This document shows, piece after piece, positions 1-13,922 of a DNA stretch of 64,000 nucleotides (its first letter is position 1; each line of letters starts with the position of its first letter). The translations under genes were made by a program, and so were the position numbers. The DNA comes from Lycorma delicatula (Eukaryota; Arthropoda; Insecta; Hemiptera; Fulgoridae), in NCBI RefSeq assembly GCF_047948215.1, contig NC_134455.1, positions 291,053,647-291,117,646 of the forward strand, written 5' to 3'. The notes under the pieces are model-generated. The model searched no databases and was not told where the DNA came from. It saw only the letters and a list, made by a program, of their open reading frames with translations.

Positions 1-3000
1 AACAACAATAGGTAGTGCTGCTGCCAACTTCCTAATCCGAAATTATTGAATTAACTTTTCTAAAAACTGTTTTGCTTTTTTTGGTGTCATTTTAAAACAA
101 CCGCCAAGTATAAGGCACAAATTTATTTTATTTATGACTGGTAACTTTTCTGAATTTTGAAGCAATATTAAAATAAATAAACATATACATTTTTGTTTTC
201 CTTTTCATGGAGCTATACATTTTTGCACTTATTTTTATTATGCTTGTCCAAAAATTTTGCTAAGGAATGAAAAAGAATTTGGTTAATTTTTATTATATCA
301 AGCCGTAAAAAATTGTCTAAGTTGAAAAGATTTTCTCATTAGATGAAACATGCCTATCTTCGTCGCAATAAGATAATTTTTAATTTACTTGTTATCGCCT
401 TTTTATCTTTTTTTAATTAAAATTTCCAAAAAACAAATAATTTTTGATGTATTATTTTGTAAAATTATATAAACTTCAAATATAGCTTTTGTTTTAAAAT
501 GAAAACAATTTGGTAAAAATAAACTCTAATTGTCATATCTTCTTAAATTTTTGAAATTGATATTTGTTTAAGGTAAACAGCTTACTTTATAAATATTCTA
601 TATGTAGTTATTATTGTATCGCATATATTTCTTTTATATGCAATATATTTAAATAAATATTATTCATAATTAAAATTCTACTGAATTTACGAAAAAGTAT
701 ATTGCGTAAATAGCACCGTTTCACAATTAAAATATTACAAAAAAGTAATTATATTTTTTAACAATCTAAATTTACTTCATTAGTCTGTTATTACCAGTGA
801 TTTAGCCAGGAATAGTAGTAATGCAATAGTGGTAATATACTCACAATCAGTTGGAACTACAAGACTAATTGCAGTAGATAAGGGTATTTCGTGTTTCAGT
901 CCTCCTTCCTTCCTTTAAGGTACTCAAACGCAACTAACATCCTAAATGCTTTTGCTTTCCCTTGTTTAACATTAATCCTACTGTAGTTAATTAACGGTAT
1001 ATTGTTTTATTACTCAACGGTGAACGGATCGGAAATTTTTATTATTATAATTTTAAGTCATTTTATTCTTTTTTAATATTTATATTTTAGTATAAAAGAA
1101 GGATAAGTGAATTTCCAATCGACATCTGTCACCTGTAGTAGTACATAAAACAGTAAAGTGCTTTTATTTGAACTATTTATTGCTGAACTCTTTCATATTT
1201 AACGAGATTATAATTCTAGCCGATTTTCCTTAATGGCATCTTGATTCCTTTTCATGTAAAAAAGTACATGATAAGAAATGTCATTTTTTGTAAAGTTATT
1301 GCAAGATTTATTTTATAAACAAACAATCAAACTAATACACTTTATTTTCACAGCTTAATTTAAATATCGTAAAAATTTCTAGTACTATTATTTAAAGTAC
1401 AATTATTTAATATTATTTAAAGTAAAACAGTTAGAGGTATAACTGCTACCATAAACGAATATTTATAGAAACCTGGCACACTTCATTCACAAGAATGGCG
1501 TTTTCAAGGATTATCAGGAAAAATGAGAAGAAACGTGTTATTATAGTTGCACTATTTATATAATGTAATATACTACTGGAAAGCGTACAAGTGAAGAAAA
1601 TTTCAAATGAGCATTCCAAGCTCACTGAAGTAGAGGAGATATTTAGGTTCATAAGTCATACCTTTATGTAACCCGTTCCATCACAGAAACAGGTTATATA
1701 GTAGAACAACATTATTTGCAAAGAAAAATTGTACGAAACAAAATTTTACCCTATTATTTTTTTATATACTTTACGTAGGTCTGAGCTATTGAGAGATCTG
1801 GATGTCTAGTGTGAAGCTACTCATATAAATTAGTATACATATTACTGCAGGAAGCAATGCGTTGTATGTAAAAACTTCATTTAGCATGGAAATTAAATGG
1901 ATAACTTTTATTATGACCGTATCTTCTGTTTTCCGCTTCTATCTGGAATATTCACTATTTATATTAGTAAATAAATATATTTATAATGTATTAGTTTTGT
2001 ATCATTCAATGAATATTATTAAAATACACGAAGAGTTGTATTTTATTTCTTCTGCACTAAGGAAATTCACGTATGATACAAATAAGTTGCTCTATTTGAT
2101 TCTGAGCATTACTGATCACTAATAATGCATACTGCATACTGGATTCAAATTTGTAATTGTCTCTGTTTCGAGGCAGGTTGCTGAATTTCAGTCCAATCTG
2201 CGCTTAGTAAGATCACGCCCTTGAGAAATATATTTTTCCCCTTATGACGCGAACATCTTAATTTTATTTTTGGACCTTATTTAATGTTGCTTCAAACAAA
2301 ATCCCCATCTATTTGATTCTTCTGCCCATATCCCTTAGGTAATTACTATTTTTAATTGTTTTCATTCTATCTCTTATATTTTTTAGACTGTTCAAAATCT
2401 GTGGCAAGATTCTTGAAGTAAATAAAAAACTTGCTTTCTTTTATTCTTTTCATCAATGATAACGCTCTGAAAACGATAAATATAAATTATAAACACTATA
2501 ATTTTTTATCTTCCTCATGTTGAGATTTTTGACTGATAGTTCCGATTAGCCATTCAAAATATTGTTGACGTGATATCTTATGGATTTGTCTGATTTTTGC
2601 CGGCCGCTAAGATTGTAGCTTATAAAATTATTTTTAATTCTTACATGGATTTTTAATTATCAGGCGACTTCAATTTTATCCACATTCTGTAATATCTTTC
2701 TTTTCTTTATATTATATTCAATTTAACAGTTAAATTGTTTTATTAACTGTTTTATATTTCAGCCAAGCACCAACTTCTGGTTTAATTAAAAATATTTACA
2801 ACAAAATTTTAAATACTTTGTTAAAATTTAGTTGTGTTTTAAATTTTATATAATTTGTCTAATTTTATTTAAATCTATTTACCCCAATATGTAAGACACC
2901 CAATCGTTCTGTTTTTGTGCATGAAAGAAGTTTATCTTACTTATAATCATTGTACTACTAGTAAAAATTATAAGAGAGTAATAATTATTCGTAGAGTCAT

Positions 3001-3009
3001 AAGCATTCT
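1..3009. other. AT-rich non-coding stretch
   Basis: No gene, transposase, reverse transcriptase or tRNA signature could be read in either strand. The short open frames here are rich in Phe, Ile, Asn and Tyr, as expected from random AT-rich DNA. It is probably intergenic or intronic DNA with unrecognisable old repeats. Confidence 0.6.
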
Positions 3010-3725
3010 ACATATTACTATAAAACGACGAAATACTTTCAGTATATCATACTGTTAGCACTACATACACTGTACGATACTAGGAGTTCTTTTGGGCGTT
3101 TGAAAGTTTACGCAACAATTAGCTAAATACATTATTTTTGTTGCTTTGGGATTCGAAATTCACAAAGAATATAGATAGTGGGTCTCTTGTATTTCTGTAG
3201 CGGGAATTGACAATACTGCTAAATTTATGACCACTCTTAATGTATTATTTTAATATGTTCAAAGGAGTAGAACAGTCAAGCTTTCATAAGACCACTCTGA
3301 ATCCTCTCGCCACGAGAATGTGTGACCTATAAAATTATTTTTTCGTATCACTTAAATAATATTTTTTTAAATTTTCTATGTCTTTAGAAAAAAACCGTAG
3401 CTGTTTGCTGTTTATTACTCGCAAATTGAAATCAGCTTTTGTCACTATGAATTCCAACAACTCATGTAACTTTTTATGTCAGTAATTCCATAAAACACAA
3501 TAGGTGAAGGTTTAACATGTCCTGCCTGTTCAACCGTTGCGGCAGACTTCTTCATAGCTAGATGGTCTAAACGAGTACTTAGGATTAATATGCCGCTAAC
3601 ATCATCTCGCGATGCTTTTTGGTGTGTGTAAAACAGGAATCGTTTGCCACTTGGGAGTAACTGGATGTAGGTCCACGACGTCCGAATCAGATTCACTTTC
3701 ACTCCCGGAAATTCCACTCATGTTA
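3010..3725 (-). pseudogene. Jockey-type non-LTR retrotransposon ORF1 (gag-like) fragment, PRE_C2HC region
   Basis: This is a decayed piece of the nucleic-acid-binding ORF1 protein that jockey-clade LINEs use to package their RNA. Read on the minus strand, it has a Ser/acidic start (MSGISGSESES, from about 3722). Then comes PSPIVFYGITD (3478-3507), the usual opening of the PRE_C2HC domain. After a frameshift near 3470 follow ADFNLRVINSKQLRF, RGFRVV (3290-3313) and DPLSIFFVNFE (3153-3188), in the order expected for this domain. After another shift, a VNFQTPKR...VQC string leads into the first CCHC zinc knuckle near 3060, where the second Cys is preceded by a stop. At least two frameshifts and several stops make it a pseudogene. 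The second half of the zinc-knuckle region is missing. Family recognition is from remembered motif order, not from a search. Confidence 0.72.
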
Positions 3726-6700
3726 TCAACGATCTTATCCCTGCTTCAGGTTAATTTCCTGGGATTTCTTTTGGATAAATCAAAAAACACGCGTTTTCTT
3801 GTAATCGGTAAAGAAGAGCTCACACAAGCTGATGCCGTTCCACAACAACAGGCTAGCCAATAGGTTATGAATTCTAAGGTTAATTCAATTAATAAAAAAG
3901 AACTTACGTATTTATTAAAAATTGATCGCACTAGAGAAGATAAAAGTGTTTATTATATAGTACCTGCTGATAAATAACTATCCTCTATTCGACACTGAAA
4001 TTACATTAAAAATATATTGCAGTAGGAATACAGGAACACATCCGTCACAAAAAATAAACATTATTCAAGTATTTTACTGTAATCAAACTTAACTCCTGTT
4101 ACAAAATGAGCAAAAAGAAATAAGTTTGAGAATAAGAGGAAATCACTCAGTTACAACAAAGGTAAACGTTTCCATTTACCCGAGTAATATTTCGTAATTA
4201 ATACAAAATCCTTCTAATTGCCGGACAATTTGAAAATTAATTTAAATTTTTAATTATACAAACTGTATTTTGTTAATCGTTTACATTATAATATCATTTA
4301 AAACATGTTTTTTTTATACTTCATCCGAAATTTCAATTAAAAAAATATATTTTTCAAAATAACTACAAGTATATTTGAGTATATATGAAGACTACTTTAA
4401 TATATTTGGTTTTACATCAGAATTCATTAATTAACTATAAAAATAATGGGGAATAGAAAGTAATCATGACATTAAATATTTTTAATTTACTTTAGTTTTG
4501 TGTTTTTGCTGTTTTATAAACAATAGCCTATTTTTCTACAATCATAAAATATTACTGGGTCATAATTAAAGGTCTACATGAATTCTTATGAAGCATAATT
4601 GTAAATGACAATTTTTAATTATTAACACTGTCAAATATGCCACATTTTTATAGGTTTTGTCTTTAATAAACATTAAAGTTACTGCGTTTCTATTTAGTTT
4701 CTGAGGACCTTATTCATGCAGTTTTATTCAAAATCAAATTCTCTACAAGTATTACAGAAAATTTTTTTATTTTTATTGTCCGTTAAACAATCATTTTACG
4801 CAAAAATTAAAATAGTGTTTTTCGATCCCCATCTTTTACCCTTTCACCCCATATTTTTCAAAAACTTCTGAAAATACAGTGTTATCTGGTTTTTTCTTCA
4901 AAATTTCAGGTCATATTTCTTACAGAAACCACAAAATTAACCCCTTAATTTGAGTTCCAAGAATTACAGTCTGGTTTATTTTTACTGAAGGTGCAGAAAT
5001 TAGGTAAAATCTTTTGCTAGGAACAAAATTCGCTAAGAACGAAACGTTTCTGAACCTATCTTTATATAAACCTTCTTATTTACAAACATTCCAATACATA
5101 TCAATACTATTTGCAATCAATACCAATATGAATCAATACATAGTACTGGTTGGATTTGGTATCTTTACAAGTAGAACATATCCTAAAAGTTTGTTACATT
5201 TTTCAAGGATCAGGTTTTATATTAACATTAAGAAATTAAAATAAAGAAATAATCACCTGAATGATAAACGTTAATAGTGTACTTATTTATAAAGTATAGT
5301 AAATTGACTTAAATGGTAACTATTTCAAAGTGATTACTAATATTTTTCAGTTTTTGTTATTTATCCTATATTGAAATGAATTATCGGAAGATTTGTTTGA
5401 ACCATATTTATTTTTTTACTGTAGGTAATAAAAATTGTATAATTTTGCTTATGAATTTATATTTTAGTACGTGTTTAGGAACTAAACATGAAATTTTTAC
5501 GATATAACTTTATATCTATCTTTAAATAATAATTTAGGCAATTATTCATTTATACTGAAAAAAAAAAATATAGTTTAGCTTACCTCTTCCACAGTCAGTA
5601 AATGTATTTGTAATCATTTTCTAATATTTTTTCTTCGTTTACAAAAAGTTTTCTTTACTCATAATGATTACTATTCGTTTTGGAGAATAAAAAGGAATGG
5701 CAAAGTTGAGAAAAGCCCTATTGAAAATGGTATATTGCACTTTCAAATCACACTTTTAAGTTGAATACCGCAGTCAGTAGCCTTTTCAAAGGCTAAAAGT
5801 AATTTTTAGTGGTGTAAACTTAATATAAATTCACTTTACTTATAAATAAAACATCATTCTCGTTTTACGGTTCGTAATTTTGAAAGTAGGATTAAATTAT
5901 TCATGTGTCCCAGAATCTTTTATTTTAAATAAAAATAAACCACTTAATTAATTTTCTTACTATCTGTACTTTGTACTGGTCGTTGCAGTCTGTTTAGATA
6001 CATTTCCGAACTTTTTTTTGTTTTGAAAACCGAAAACTTCCGGTGTATTTTTAAAGAAATAAGAATATCTCAAAGGTAACCCAAAATGATAAAGACTTCT
6101 AATTGAATCGTGTTATTGAGTTTCATAAAAACTGTATCCAATAATAAAACGTTCCCTTTTAAACTATAAAAAATAATTAATAATTCAATTAATTATATAA
6201 CTTTTTCGAATTTATATTTTTTCATCTTTAATTTTTCTCTTTCTCGTACAGAACTAAATTTACACAAAAACACTAATAGATGAAAATCGTAAAATAAAAT
6301 TAGTGTAAAACCCTTTACAACAGTTTGTATTACTTTTTTCCTGTTTTGTTTGGTTTCACGGAGAAATATTCTTCCTTCGTTTCTTTTTCTATTATTTTAT
6401 TTATTTATTACTTCTTTTTATAGAAGATAAAATTCAACAAGAATTTTAAATTATTTGTGTAACATTTCTTAGGAAAGTTAACCTTTTTCTTCCATTGCTT
6501 GGATTATATTTACCAGAACTTTTAATGTCATTACGTTTACTCTACTCTACTGCATTGACAACTTGATTGTTTAAATAAATCAAACATAAAACCTTTCTGT
6601 GACGTCATACTGGTTAATATAAAATTCTAACTGTGGTTCTGTAATTGGATTTTATTTTTCTCTTTTACGAGGGCACATTCTTTTATCGTTTACCTTTACT

Positions 6701-8729
6701 TCTCAACATATAATTCTTCAGTTTTATTTAATTCTCTCTAATAAACAGTAATTTTAAATCAGTTTTATATTATCTGTATTTATTATTATTATTATTCCTT
6801 ATATTTTGTGGAACTAGGTTAAAGAAGTTAGTTTATTATATATTTTCTAATTTTGTGCTGTATATTATCATAACATTATGGTCAGTTTTATTTTTTGTCT
6901 TTTATAATCGTCAAACGAATATACAGTAATAATAAAAAATGAAAAAGCAAATAATTTAAACTGTACATAAAATTTAATTTTCTATATAAGTTCATTATGC
7001 TTAAGGAATTAATAACATAGATGTTGATAAAGAGATGTGAATAGGTGTGATAATGTGAAATGTGAATAAAATCTCAGATGTGGAGATGCGGATAAAATCT
7101 AGTATAATACTTTAGTGGTATGAATCCAGTGATATACAGTTAGATTATAATTTTGCAATATGGTATAGCTCCAAGAATATAGCCTCCGTTTAATTATATA
7201 ACCAATTACAGTTCATTCAGGTACATAGCATGGAATCCCTACTAAAAAATTAAATTACATCAAGTACTATTGAATTTATATTTCCAAAAACATTTAAAGG
7301 GATAATTTTCTTTTTCCATCTGTTACTATTCATTTCTGGTATCGATAAAAATTCACAAATTTAAGTTAAAGAAAAAGCTTTTATACATTCTAAATTTACA
7401 ATTAGGTACGAAGGTTATAAAATTTATTCCCGTTTTAATATTACTACATAAGAAGGGTAGAACCTAAGGTGAATTTTATTTTCATTCCTTCTTGCAGGTA
7501 ACAGATAAATTATGTAGACTAAAAATATTTATAGCTGATTATTGTAATGAAATACAATCATCCAGTGAATTATGATTTCTTACTTTATTTCCGAAAGACT
7601 TTTTTTTAAGTAATATTTAAAAATTTAATAATGTTTGGCGAAAAGATTTAGTCTACTGAAAAAAAAAAAGAAATATTTAAACTAGTACAACTGGATTTCA
7701 ATTATTTTACATGTAAACTCAAATCGGAATCTTTATTAACAAACCTTAAACATTTCCTTAATAAACATTTTAATTTTTATTGAAAAAAGATTTGTTTTAA
7801 ATCCTTTTTATCATTGTTATAATTATTGAATACTTTGGTAGTCACCTCCACCGATTATAATATGTATAAAATTTTGCATACCGTTCCAAAAGTTTTCTAA
7901 CGGGATAAAAGGTAAGGTTAAAAAAATAAATTAAATCTCCGTTATGAATATTATATGATAGAGCAAAGATTTACAAAATTCTACAGAACATTAATGGCAT
8001 TTTCAGAACAAGAATTTGTAGATGAAATGTATAAAAGTCTTAAGTTATAATTGTTATTTTATAATTCTTCTTTTATAACAAAAATTAGAAAAGACTTATC
8101 TTTTTTATAAATGAGTTCTTATATAATAAAAATTGAAGAACTAATTCATAATCAATGCTATTCAGTAACTAAATTTAGGTTATAATAAATTGGCTTTAAT
8201 ATTTTCTTAGTTAATATTAAAAGTTTTTTTATAAAAATTAATCTTGATTTATAAATTAAATTTATGCAGTTTTCTTTAATAGCAAATTTATAAAATAAAT
8301 ATTTCTAAAATGACTTTTTCACCCCAAAATCGGGTAATACGGTTTTATTAACTACAGTAACCAACAAGAAATTTAGTATTATTTTAAACAATAATAATTT
8401 TAATAGATTTTAAGATATTCAAAAGTATAATTTTACAGCTAGCTGTTGTGTCTGACAAATATGCTTTATTCTCTTAATTTAATCATAAAAAGAAAACTAC
8501 GGATTTTCTGATATGCACGTTTCATAATAAAAATAATTACTACAGTTTCTTTTCACATAAACTTTTTATGAATAGAGTAAAAGCAGATGCAAAATTTTAT
8601 TTCAGTAATTGTCTTGGATCTTGTAGATAAATGGTTTCCTTATAAATCATAAAAAATAATTGCAACCCAAGTAAAAAAAAAAAAAAACGTGGTGTTTTGT
8701 AATCATAGATAGAGAGCCATATTTTTCTT
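3726..8729. other. AT-rich non-coding stretch, no gene seen
   Basis: Five kilobases of strongly AT-rich sequence with poly-A and poly-T runs (for example 5558-5570 and 8672-8687) and a short ATT run near 6781. No coding remnant, tRNA or long repeat was recognised on either strand. Confidence 0.55.
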
Positions 8730-11578
8730 TTTTTTTTTCTTGAATTTTTACGGGCATCGATTACTAAGGTCATTAGCCCTCGTCAAGTTCTTAGAAAGAA
8801 ATTAGTGTCACCATCAGGGTCGTCATATGTAAGGGTGTAAAACGCCCTTACATTTTATTTAAAAGCACAAACTACACGAAACATTAAGACACAAAAGACA
8901 AGCACAAACCCAACACTTACGGGGTGGTGTAAAGCGCCCCAATATTAAAATTTGAGATAAGGTTCTCAAAAGACCATGAAATTAAAAATACAAAATATCA
9001 ACACCATTTCAGTTTTTCTACGTGTCTCGTTTATAGTTTGTTTAAGCACTCTCTGGGCGACCAGAACCGTCGTTGAGCAGTATATCAGGGTGCCGTGGTA
9101 GTTGACTCCTTATAAACAGGCTACAGGCATCCATTGCACTTACCCACATAGCCTCGCGCCCTCAGTTTACCCTTGAGGGTCCCCCATGCCATCATTAAAC
9201 ACACCCCGACTCACTGCTCTTGAATGCAGACGAGCAAGAATGGCCTAGGCAAGAGGGCTACCTCCCGTTACTATACGTGCCACGCTTCGAGACTCTCTTA
9301 TATATATCTCTAAAAAACTACCGCTTAGATATTCTTTTATCACAGCTTTATTTTCATTTTTATAGACTTTTAAGGAGTCCACTCCGGTTTTTAACATCTG
9401 CCACTCTTACAGGAAATCCTTCTAAATTATCGCAGACTGTTGGCTTTCTGGCAGCTTCGTCTGCGCTTTCATTACCTGTAATACCAGCATGCCCTGGAGT
9501 CCATACAAATACGGATCGCTCTCCTCGTTGATTTAGAACGTATCAAATGGACAGGATGTTTGCAATTAGGACATCCTTAATGTTCTTGTTCCGAATTGCA
9601 ACAAGTGCACTAAGAGAATCGGAACATATTAGCACTCTCTCTTCGGAATAATGTTCTATCTAGCGAAGAGCTTGCTGATTGGCAGTAAGTTCTGCCGTGT
9701 AGTCACTGGCCACATCTGGCAGTTTCCAACAATGGGTTTTTCCATTTATATATATGGAGCAACCAACAAAATGTTCAGTTTTAGAACCGTCAGTATAAAT
9801 TATAATATGTTCTTCGTAACTACTGACTGTTGCCAAAAATTCCTGTTGGATGGTAACTGCTGGCTTCTTTTTTATTTCTCCTTGAGAGAGATCCAACCTT
9901 GTATTTACCGCTGGCAAAAGCCATGGCGGTATTTCTCTAGTAGAAATTGCTAGTGTCTCTGGAATAGCAATTTCGTATTTACTTTTTAATTCGTGGTACC
10001 TAATTCCGGCTGGTCTGGAATAGGTAGCATGGCGTTCGTATAATGCAGCCATAGGATGTTTGTTGAAAAGTCTGTTATTTATATGAGCAGGAAAAGCCCA
10101 TATATTTGCTGCGTATCTTAGCAAAAGGATCTCTCTTCTATAATGTAGTGGCATTATTCCGGCTTCGGACATTAGGAAATTCGCCGGACTTGTGCGGAAA
10201 GCGCCTGTCGCATATCTAATTCCGCTATTATGAATTACGTCTAACTTTCTTAAATGCGACTTTCTAGCGGATGAATATAAAATACATCCGTAGTCTAGTT
10301 TCGATTGAATCAATGCCTTATACAGTCTCGACAATATCTCTTTATCTGAGCCCAAATAAATATTCGATAAAAATTTGATAATGTATAGGGCTTTTTTGCA
10401 TCTAACACTCAAGTCCTGTATGTGTAATCCCCATGTAAGGGATTTATCCAATACTAGTCCTAAAAATCTGACATTGTCTTTATATTGTATTGGATCATTG
10501 CCAATTCTCAAAGTAGGACTTTGGTGAGGAATTCTCTTCCTGCAGAAGTGTACACATCACGTTTTTTCTGGTGAAAAATTGGAATCCATTATTCCTCGCA
10601 ACTTCGTTTAAGGCGCCGATCGCCCGTTACAATTTGTATTTCACCATAGCAGTCTTGTTGCTGGCATACACAATTGCCAAATCATCAACGTAGAAACTTT
10701 TGCTGATTTCTACTGGAATGGCTTATATCAATTTATTAATGGCGATCATAAACAAGGTACCGCTCAAGGTACTGTGGTATGCCATTTTCCAAGATTTTTG
10801 TAGATGAATGTTCGTTGTTGACACGTACTTGGAAAGTACGGTCATTCATATAGTTGGTCAATAAGATTGGTAGCTTGCCACGAATGCCCCGTTCATGTAT
10901 CTGGAGCATTATACCATGACGCCAGGTCATATCGAAAGCCTTCTGAAGGTCAAAGAAGACTCCCGACACAATTTTTCCTTGTAATAAAGCTGTTATATAT
11001 AACGTTCTCTAAATTGATGATTTGATCAGTGGTAGAATGGTATTGTCGAAAACCTGCTTGATTAGGTGATATCAGGTTTTCTTTTTCATAAACCCAGACG
11101 AGTCGATTATTAATAATTTTTTCGAGTATTTTTCCCATAGCACACGTCAAGGAAATAGGACGGTAGCTATTGGGATCTGTTAAATTTTTATTTTTCTTTG
11201 GTACTGGAACAACGTAAGCTTTTTTCCACTGCTGCGGGTTCATTCCATCCCGCAATATTTGATTATAAAGTTCCAATAATCTGCGTTTTGCAGTGGTATT
11301 CAGCTGCCTGATCATATTATAATGGATTTCTTCCGGACCAGCAGCTGTGTTGCCTGCTTTTTCCAACGCTTTCGCGAATTCTTCCATTTTAAATGGTATA
11401 TTATATGAGTAATTATACTCAGTTCTGAAGTTTAGTAGACCTTCAATTTCTTCCTTTTTCATTGGAAAATCTTCTTCGTAGTTGGCCGTTTTGCTGGCCT
11501 TCTCGAAGTGATTGGATAATATCTCTGCGATTTCGTTTGGAGTGTCCCTTATATCATCTTCATCTTGAAGGCTAGTTA
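8730..11578 (-). mobile_element. 5'-truncated non-LTR retrotransposon with RT, RNase H and 3' tail
   Basis: A LINE copy about 2.8 kb long inserted on the minus strand. Its 3' end is marked by a T-rich run at about 8722-8740 (a poly(A) tail on the minus strand), followed by a GC-richer 3' region (8745-9290) and then ORF2 reading toward higher coordinates. The 5' side stops near 11575 at a short ATT microsatellite (11579-11600), so the endonuclease part of ORF2 and all of ORF1 are absent, as is typical of truncated target-primed insertions. An RNase H domain after the RT is found in the I, R1, LOA and related clades. I cannot fix the clade from the sequence alone. The 3' region shares a GC-rich block with the fragment at 41 kb. 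Confidence 0.85.
9440..11575 (-). pseudogene. LINE ORF2 remnant: reverse transcriptase plus RNase H
   Basis: This encodes the copying enzyme of the LINE. From N to C: RT fingers with SYRPISLTCAMGKILEKII (about 11140-11190) and QAGFRQYHST (about 11030-11065); the palm motif FDLQKAFD (about 10930-10955); a GIPQ turn at about 10780, broken by a frameshift; the catalytic YVDD box at 10681-10692; then FLGLVLDKSLTW in the thumb. RNase H follows with YTDGSK (9780-9797), a Glu in YTAELTANQQALR, CSDSLSAL (about 9603-9625) and VWTPGHAGITGNESADEAA (about 9460-9515). The catalytic acidic residues of both domains are therefore still readable. The frame is broken by shifts near 10965, 10780 and 10515, by a TAG at 9660-9662, a TGA at 9543-9545 and stops near 10728 and 10632. 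It cannot make an active enzyme, but decay is moderate. Confidence 0.9.
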
Positions 11579-12004
11579 TAATTATTATTATTATTATTTT
11601 TATCATCATCTCGAATTCAAAAATTATAAAATGATATAAAAATGTAAAATATTGTAATGTTATACTCAAAATACTTTTAATTTTATTTATTTATTTTCAG
11701 AGTATTTTATTTTTAATCAAAGTATAGTACATTAAATTGTTATTTTTAGATTTTCTGTTTAACTTTGGTTTTAGTAATTATGGTTGTATACTCTTGATGA
11801 CTGTACAAATGATCTTTTTACTTTTTACATAAAAATAATAAAAAAGAACAAAATTAAAAATGGATCACTTCTTCTTACTCAGTATTCTGTTTCGATTTAT
11901 ATCCTCAAATAACGTTTAAAAATAACCGGCTATATTATTGTAGGTAAATACGCGAGATTTTAAAAAATATTGGACAAAAAAGTGCCTAGATGACATAATT
12001 ATGT

Positions 12005-12165
12005 CGTGCCATGGCGCATTTGGTAGCGTCTCAGCCTTTCACCTGGAGGTCCTGGATTTGAATCTCGGTCAGGCATGGGATTTTTCTACCTAAAAATTTC
12101 CATTCGGGCAAAAGGAGTCCATGCCAGCACATCTCAATTAATAGTAAAAAAAAAATGTGTTAAGC
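12005..12165 (+). mobile_element. tRNA-derived SINE, copy 1
   Basis: A short retroposon with an internal RNA polymerase III promoter. An A-box-like TGGCGCATTTGG (12012-12023) is followed 30 bp later by a B-box-like GGATTTGAATC (12054-12064), then CGGTCAGGCATGG and an A-rich end near 12150. The body matches the copies at 51.9, 55.8 and 62.0 kb, including a CCTTTCA stretch where an anticodon loop would lie, suggesting a tRNA-Glu-like ancestor (inference). This copy is diverged in the B box. Confidence 0.8.
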
Positions 12166-13894
12166 ATACAGGAATTTGATTATTAATAAAGAAAAACTTT
12201 GTGATTATAAAAATTAAAAATAAATTATTATATTTTTGGTGTAGTATTGAAATAAAATTATGCCTTACATTCCGAGAACAAACCAATATATTAAAAAATT
12301 AATCTAATAGTACAAATTTTGCCTTAATGAAAATAAAAAAGGAGATTTTATTTCTGAATTATATTCAAATATTTTTGTTCCAAATTCATTTATAAAATTT
12401 TTCATAATCTACACATTTATATTCTTAAAGAACGATAAAATTACAGTTTTACCCCCCAAAAAAATCTTGTAATTGTCATGATTAAATGAAACTGTGATAA
12501 TAATTAAAATTCTACTTTTTTTCATGTTTATTTGAAAATATTTCTTTGAAAAAATAAATTGAAAGTATAAAAAATAATTATTTGTTTTTCTTTTTTTGAG
12601 GAAAAATTATCGTTTACAAGTTGAATAAGTTTAGTTAAAAGTTAATAGTTTTAGTTAAACTACGGTTTTCTAAGAGATCAATTTACTGAAAGAAATTTAT
12701 TTTTTGGTATTATCTTCAATGAAGTTTTGGTACTGTTTATACAAAATCACTATCAAAATCCACATATCTTAATCTCAAACTTTGCATTCAAATTAAACCT
12801 TATGACAGTTTTCGCTATTACCTTCTCATGTTGCAAATTATAAGAGAAAAGGTATCCACAGTTACGTTCAATTGACATAAATACTCAGTCAACTGGGTAG
12901 CATTGATAAATTTTACACTCACGTTTACACATACTTTATTCAATTGTTTCAAATTGTTTCAAGTTGATATTATAAATTCAAAATAATTGTATGGTATTAT
13001 TTATTGTATCTGTTTTGAAATCTATCGTTTTGGTAGAAGTTTAAAAGTTTTCATTTCACTAATAAACATTCACTTCATTAAATTACGATAAAATTTCAAC
13101 ACAGTATATTATATTTCAACGATAATAATACTTTATTAAGTCGACAAACTGTAATCATACTTTTGTATTATTATTATTATTATTAGCCTATATTTTAGTA
13201 CATATAAGAGGATGGAGTTACGGTTGTACGATAATGTAGAAATTAGGGCACGTTAGACTATTACAATGCCGTTGGTATTCATTTGGGAGATCATCCATTT
13301 ATCTCATTATTTCCGCTTTAGGTAATTTATTTTGTGGTAAATATTAGCACAATATGGTACGTGAGTGATATAATTTAGAACAGTACTCGGGTACCTAATT
13401 TCAGTGTTAGTTATATAAATGTACTTGTTAAACTAACATTGTATTTTATTGTTACGTTTTTGTTAACATTCTCCATAACAGGAGAATATATTTGTTACAT
13501 TTAGTGAAACCGTATCGAAACAAAAAAAAAAATAATAATCGTTGTATGCAAAATGTCAGTTCAGTTAGTATATTTCTTTTCAAATACTCTCATTTCAGTA
13601 TTTTTATCGGAGATTAATTTATTACACATTACCTGTTCATATAATAATATTAACTTGTATTTTTCTTGACGTTCTACCCGAACAAAAAAAAAACATTAAA
13701 ATAAAAAAATAAAACTTATACTTCTCTTGTTTAATTTCCAGTGTAGTGTCAGATGAGCATATTAATATAGATTTGATTATAAATTTATATTCAGCAAAAC
13801 GCCAGGGTGAAATTTTAAATTATACCTCTGAAAGAGCAAAACTTAAACATTTTAAATTACATGTTACCAACAATGAGTATAATCATTTCCTGCA
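12166..13894. other. AT-rich non-coding stretch
   Basis: No coding or RNA-gene signal recognised. It holds A/T runs and an ATT microsatellite at about 13167-13184. Confidence 0.5.
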
Positions 13895-13922
13895 ATTGTC
13901 GCTGATACCCATCAGCGACAAT
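13895..13922. repeat. Perfect 12-bp inverted repeat with 4-nt loop
   Basis: ATTGTCGCTGAT at 13895-13906 is followed by the loop ACCC and its exact reverse complement at 13911-13922. The arm is GC-richer than its surroundings. It lies inside a 70-codon open frame that has no recognisable family. No function is assigned. Confidence 0.8.
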
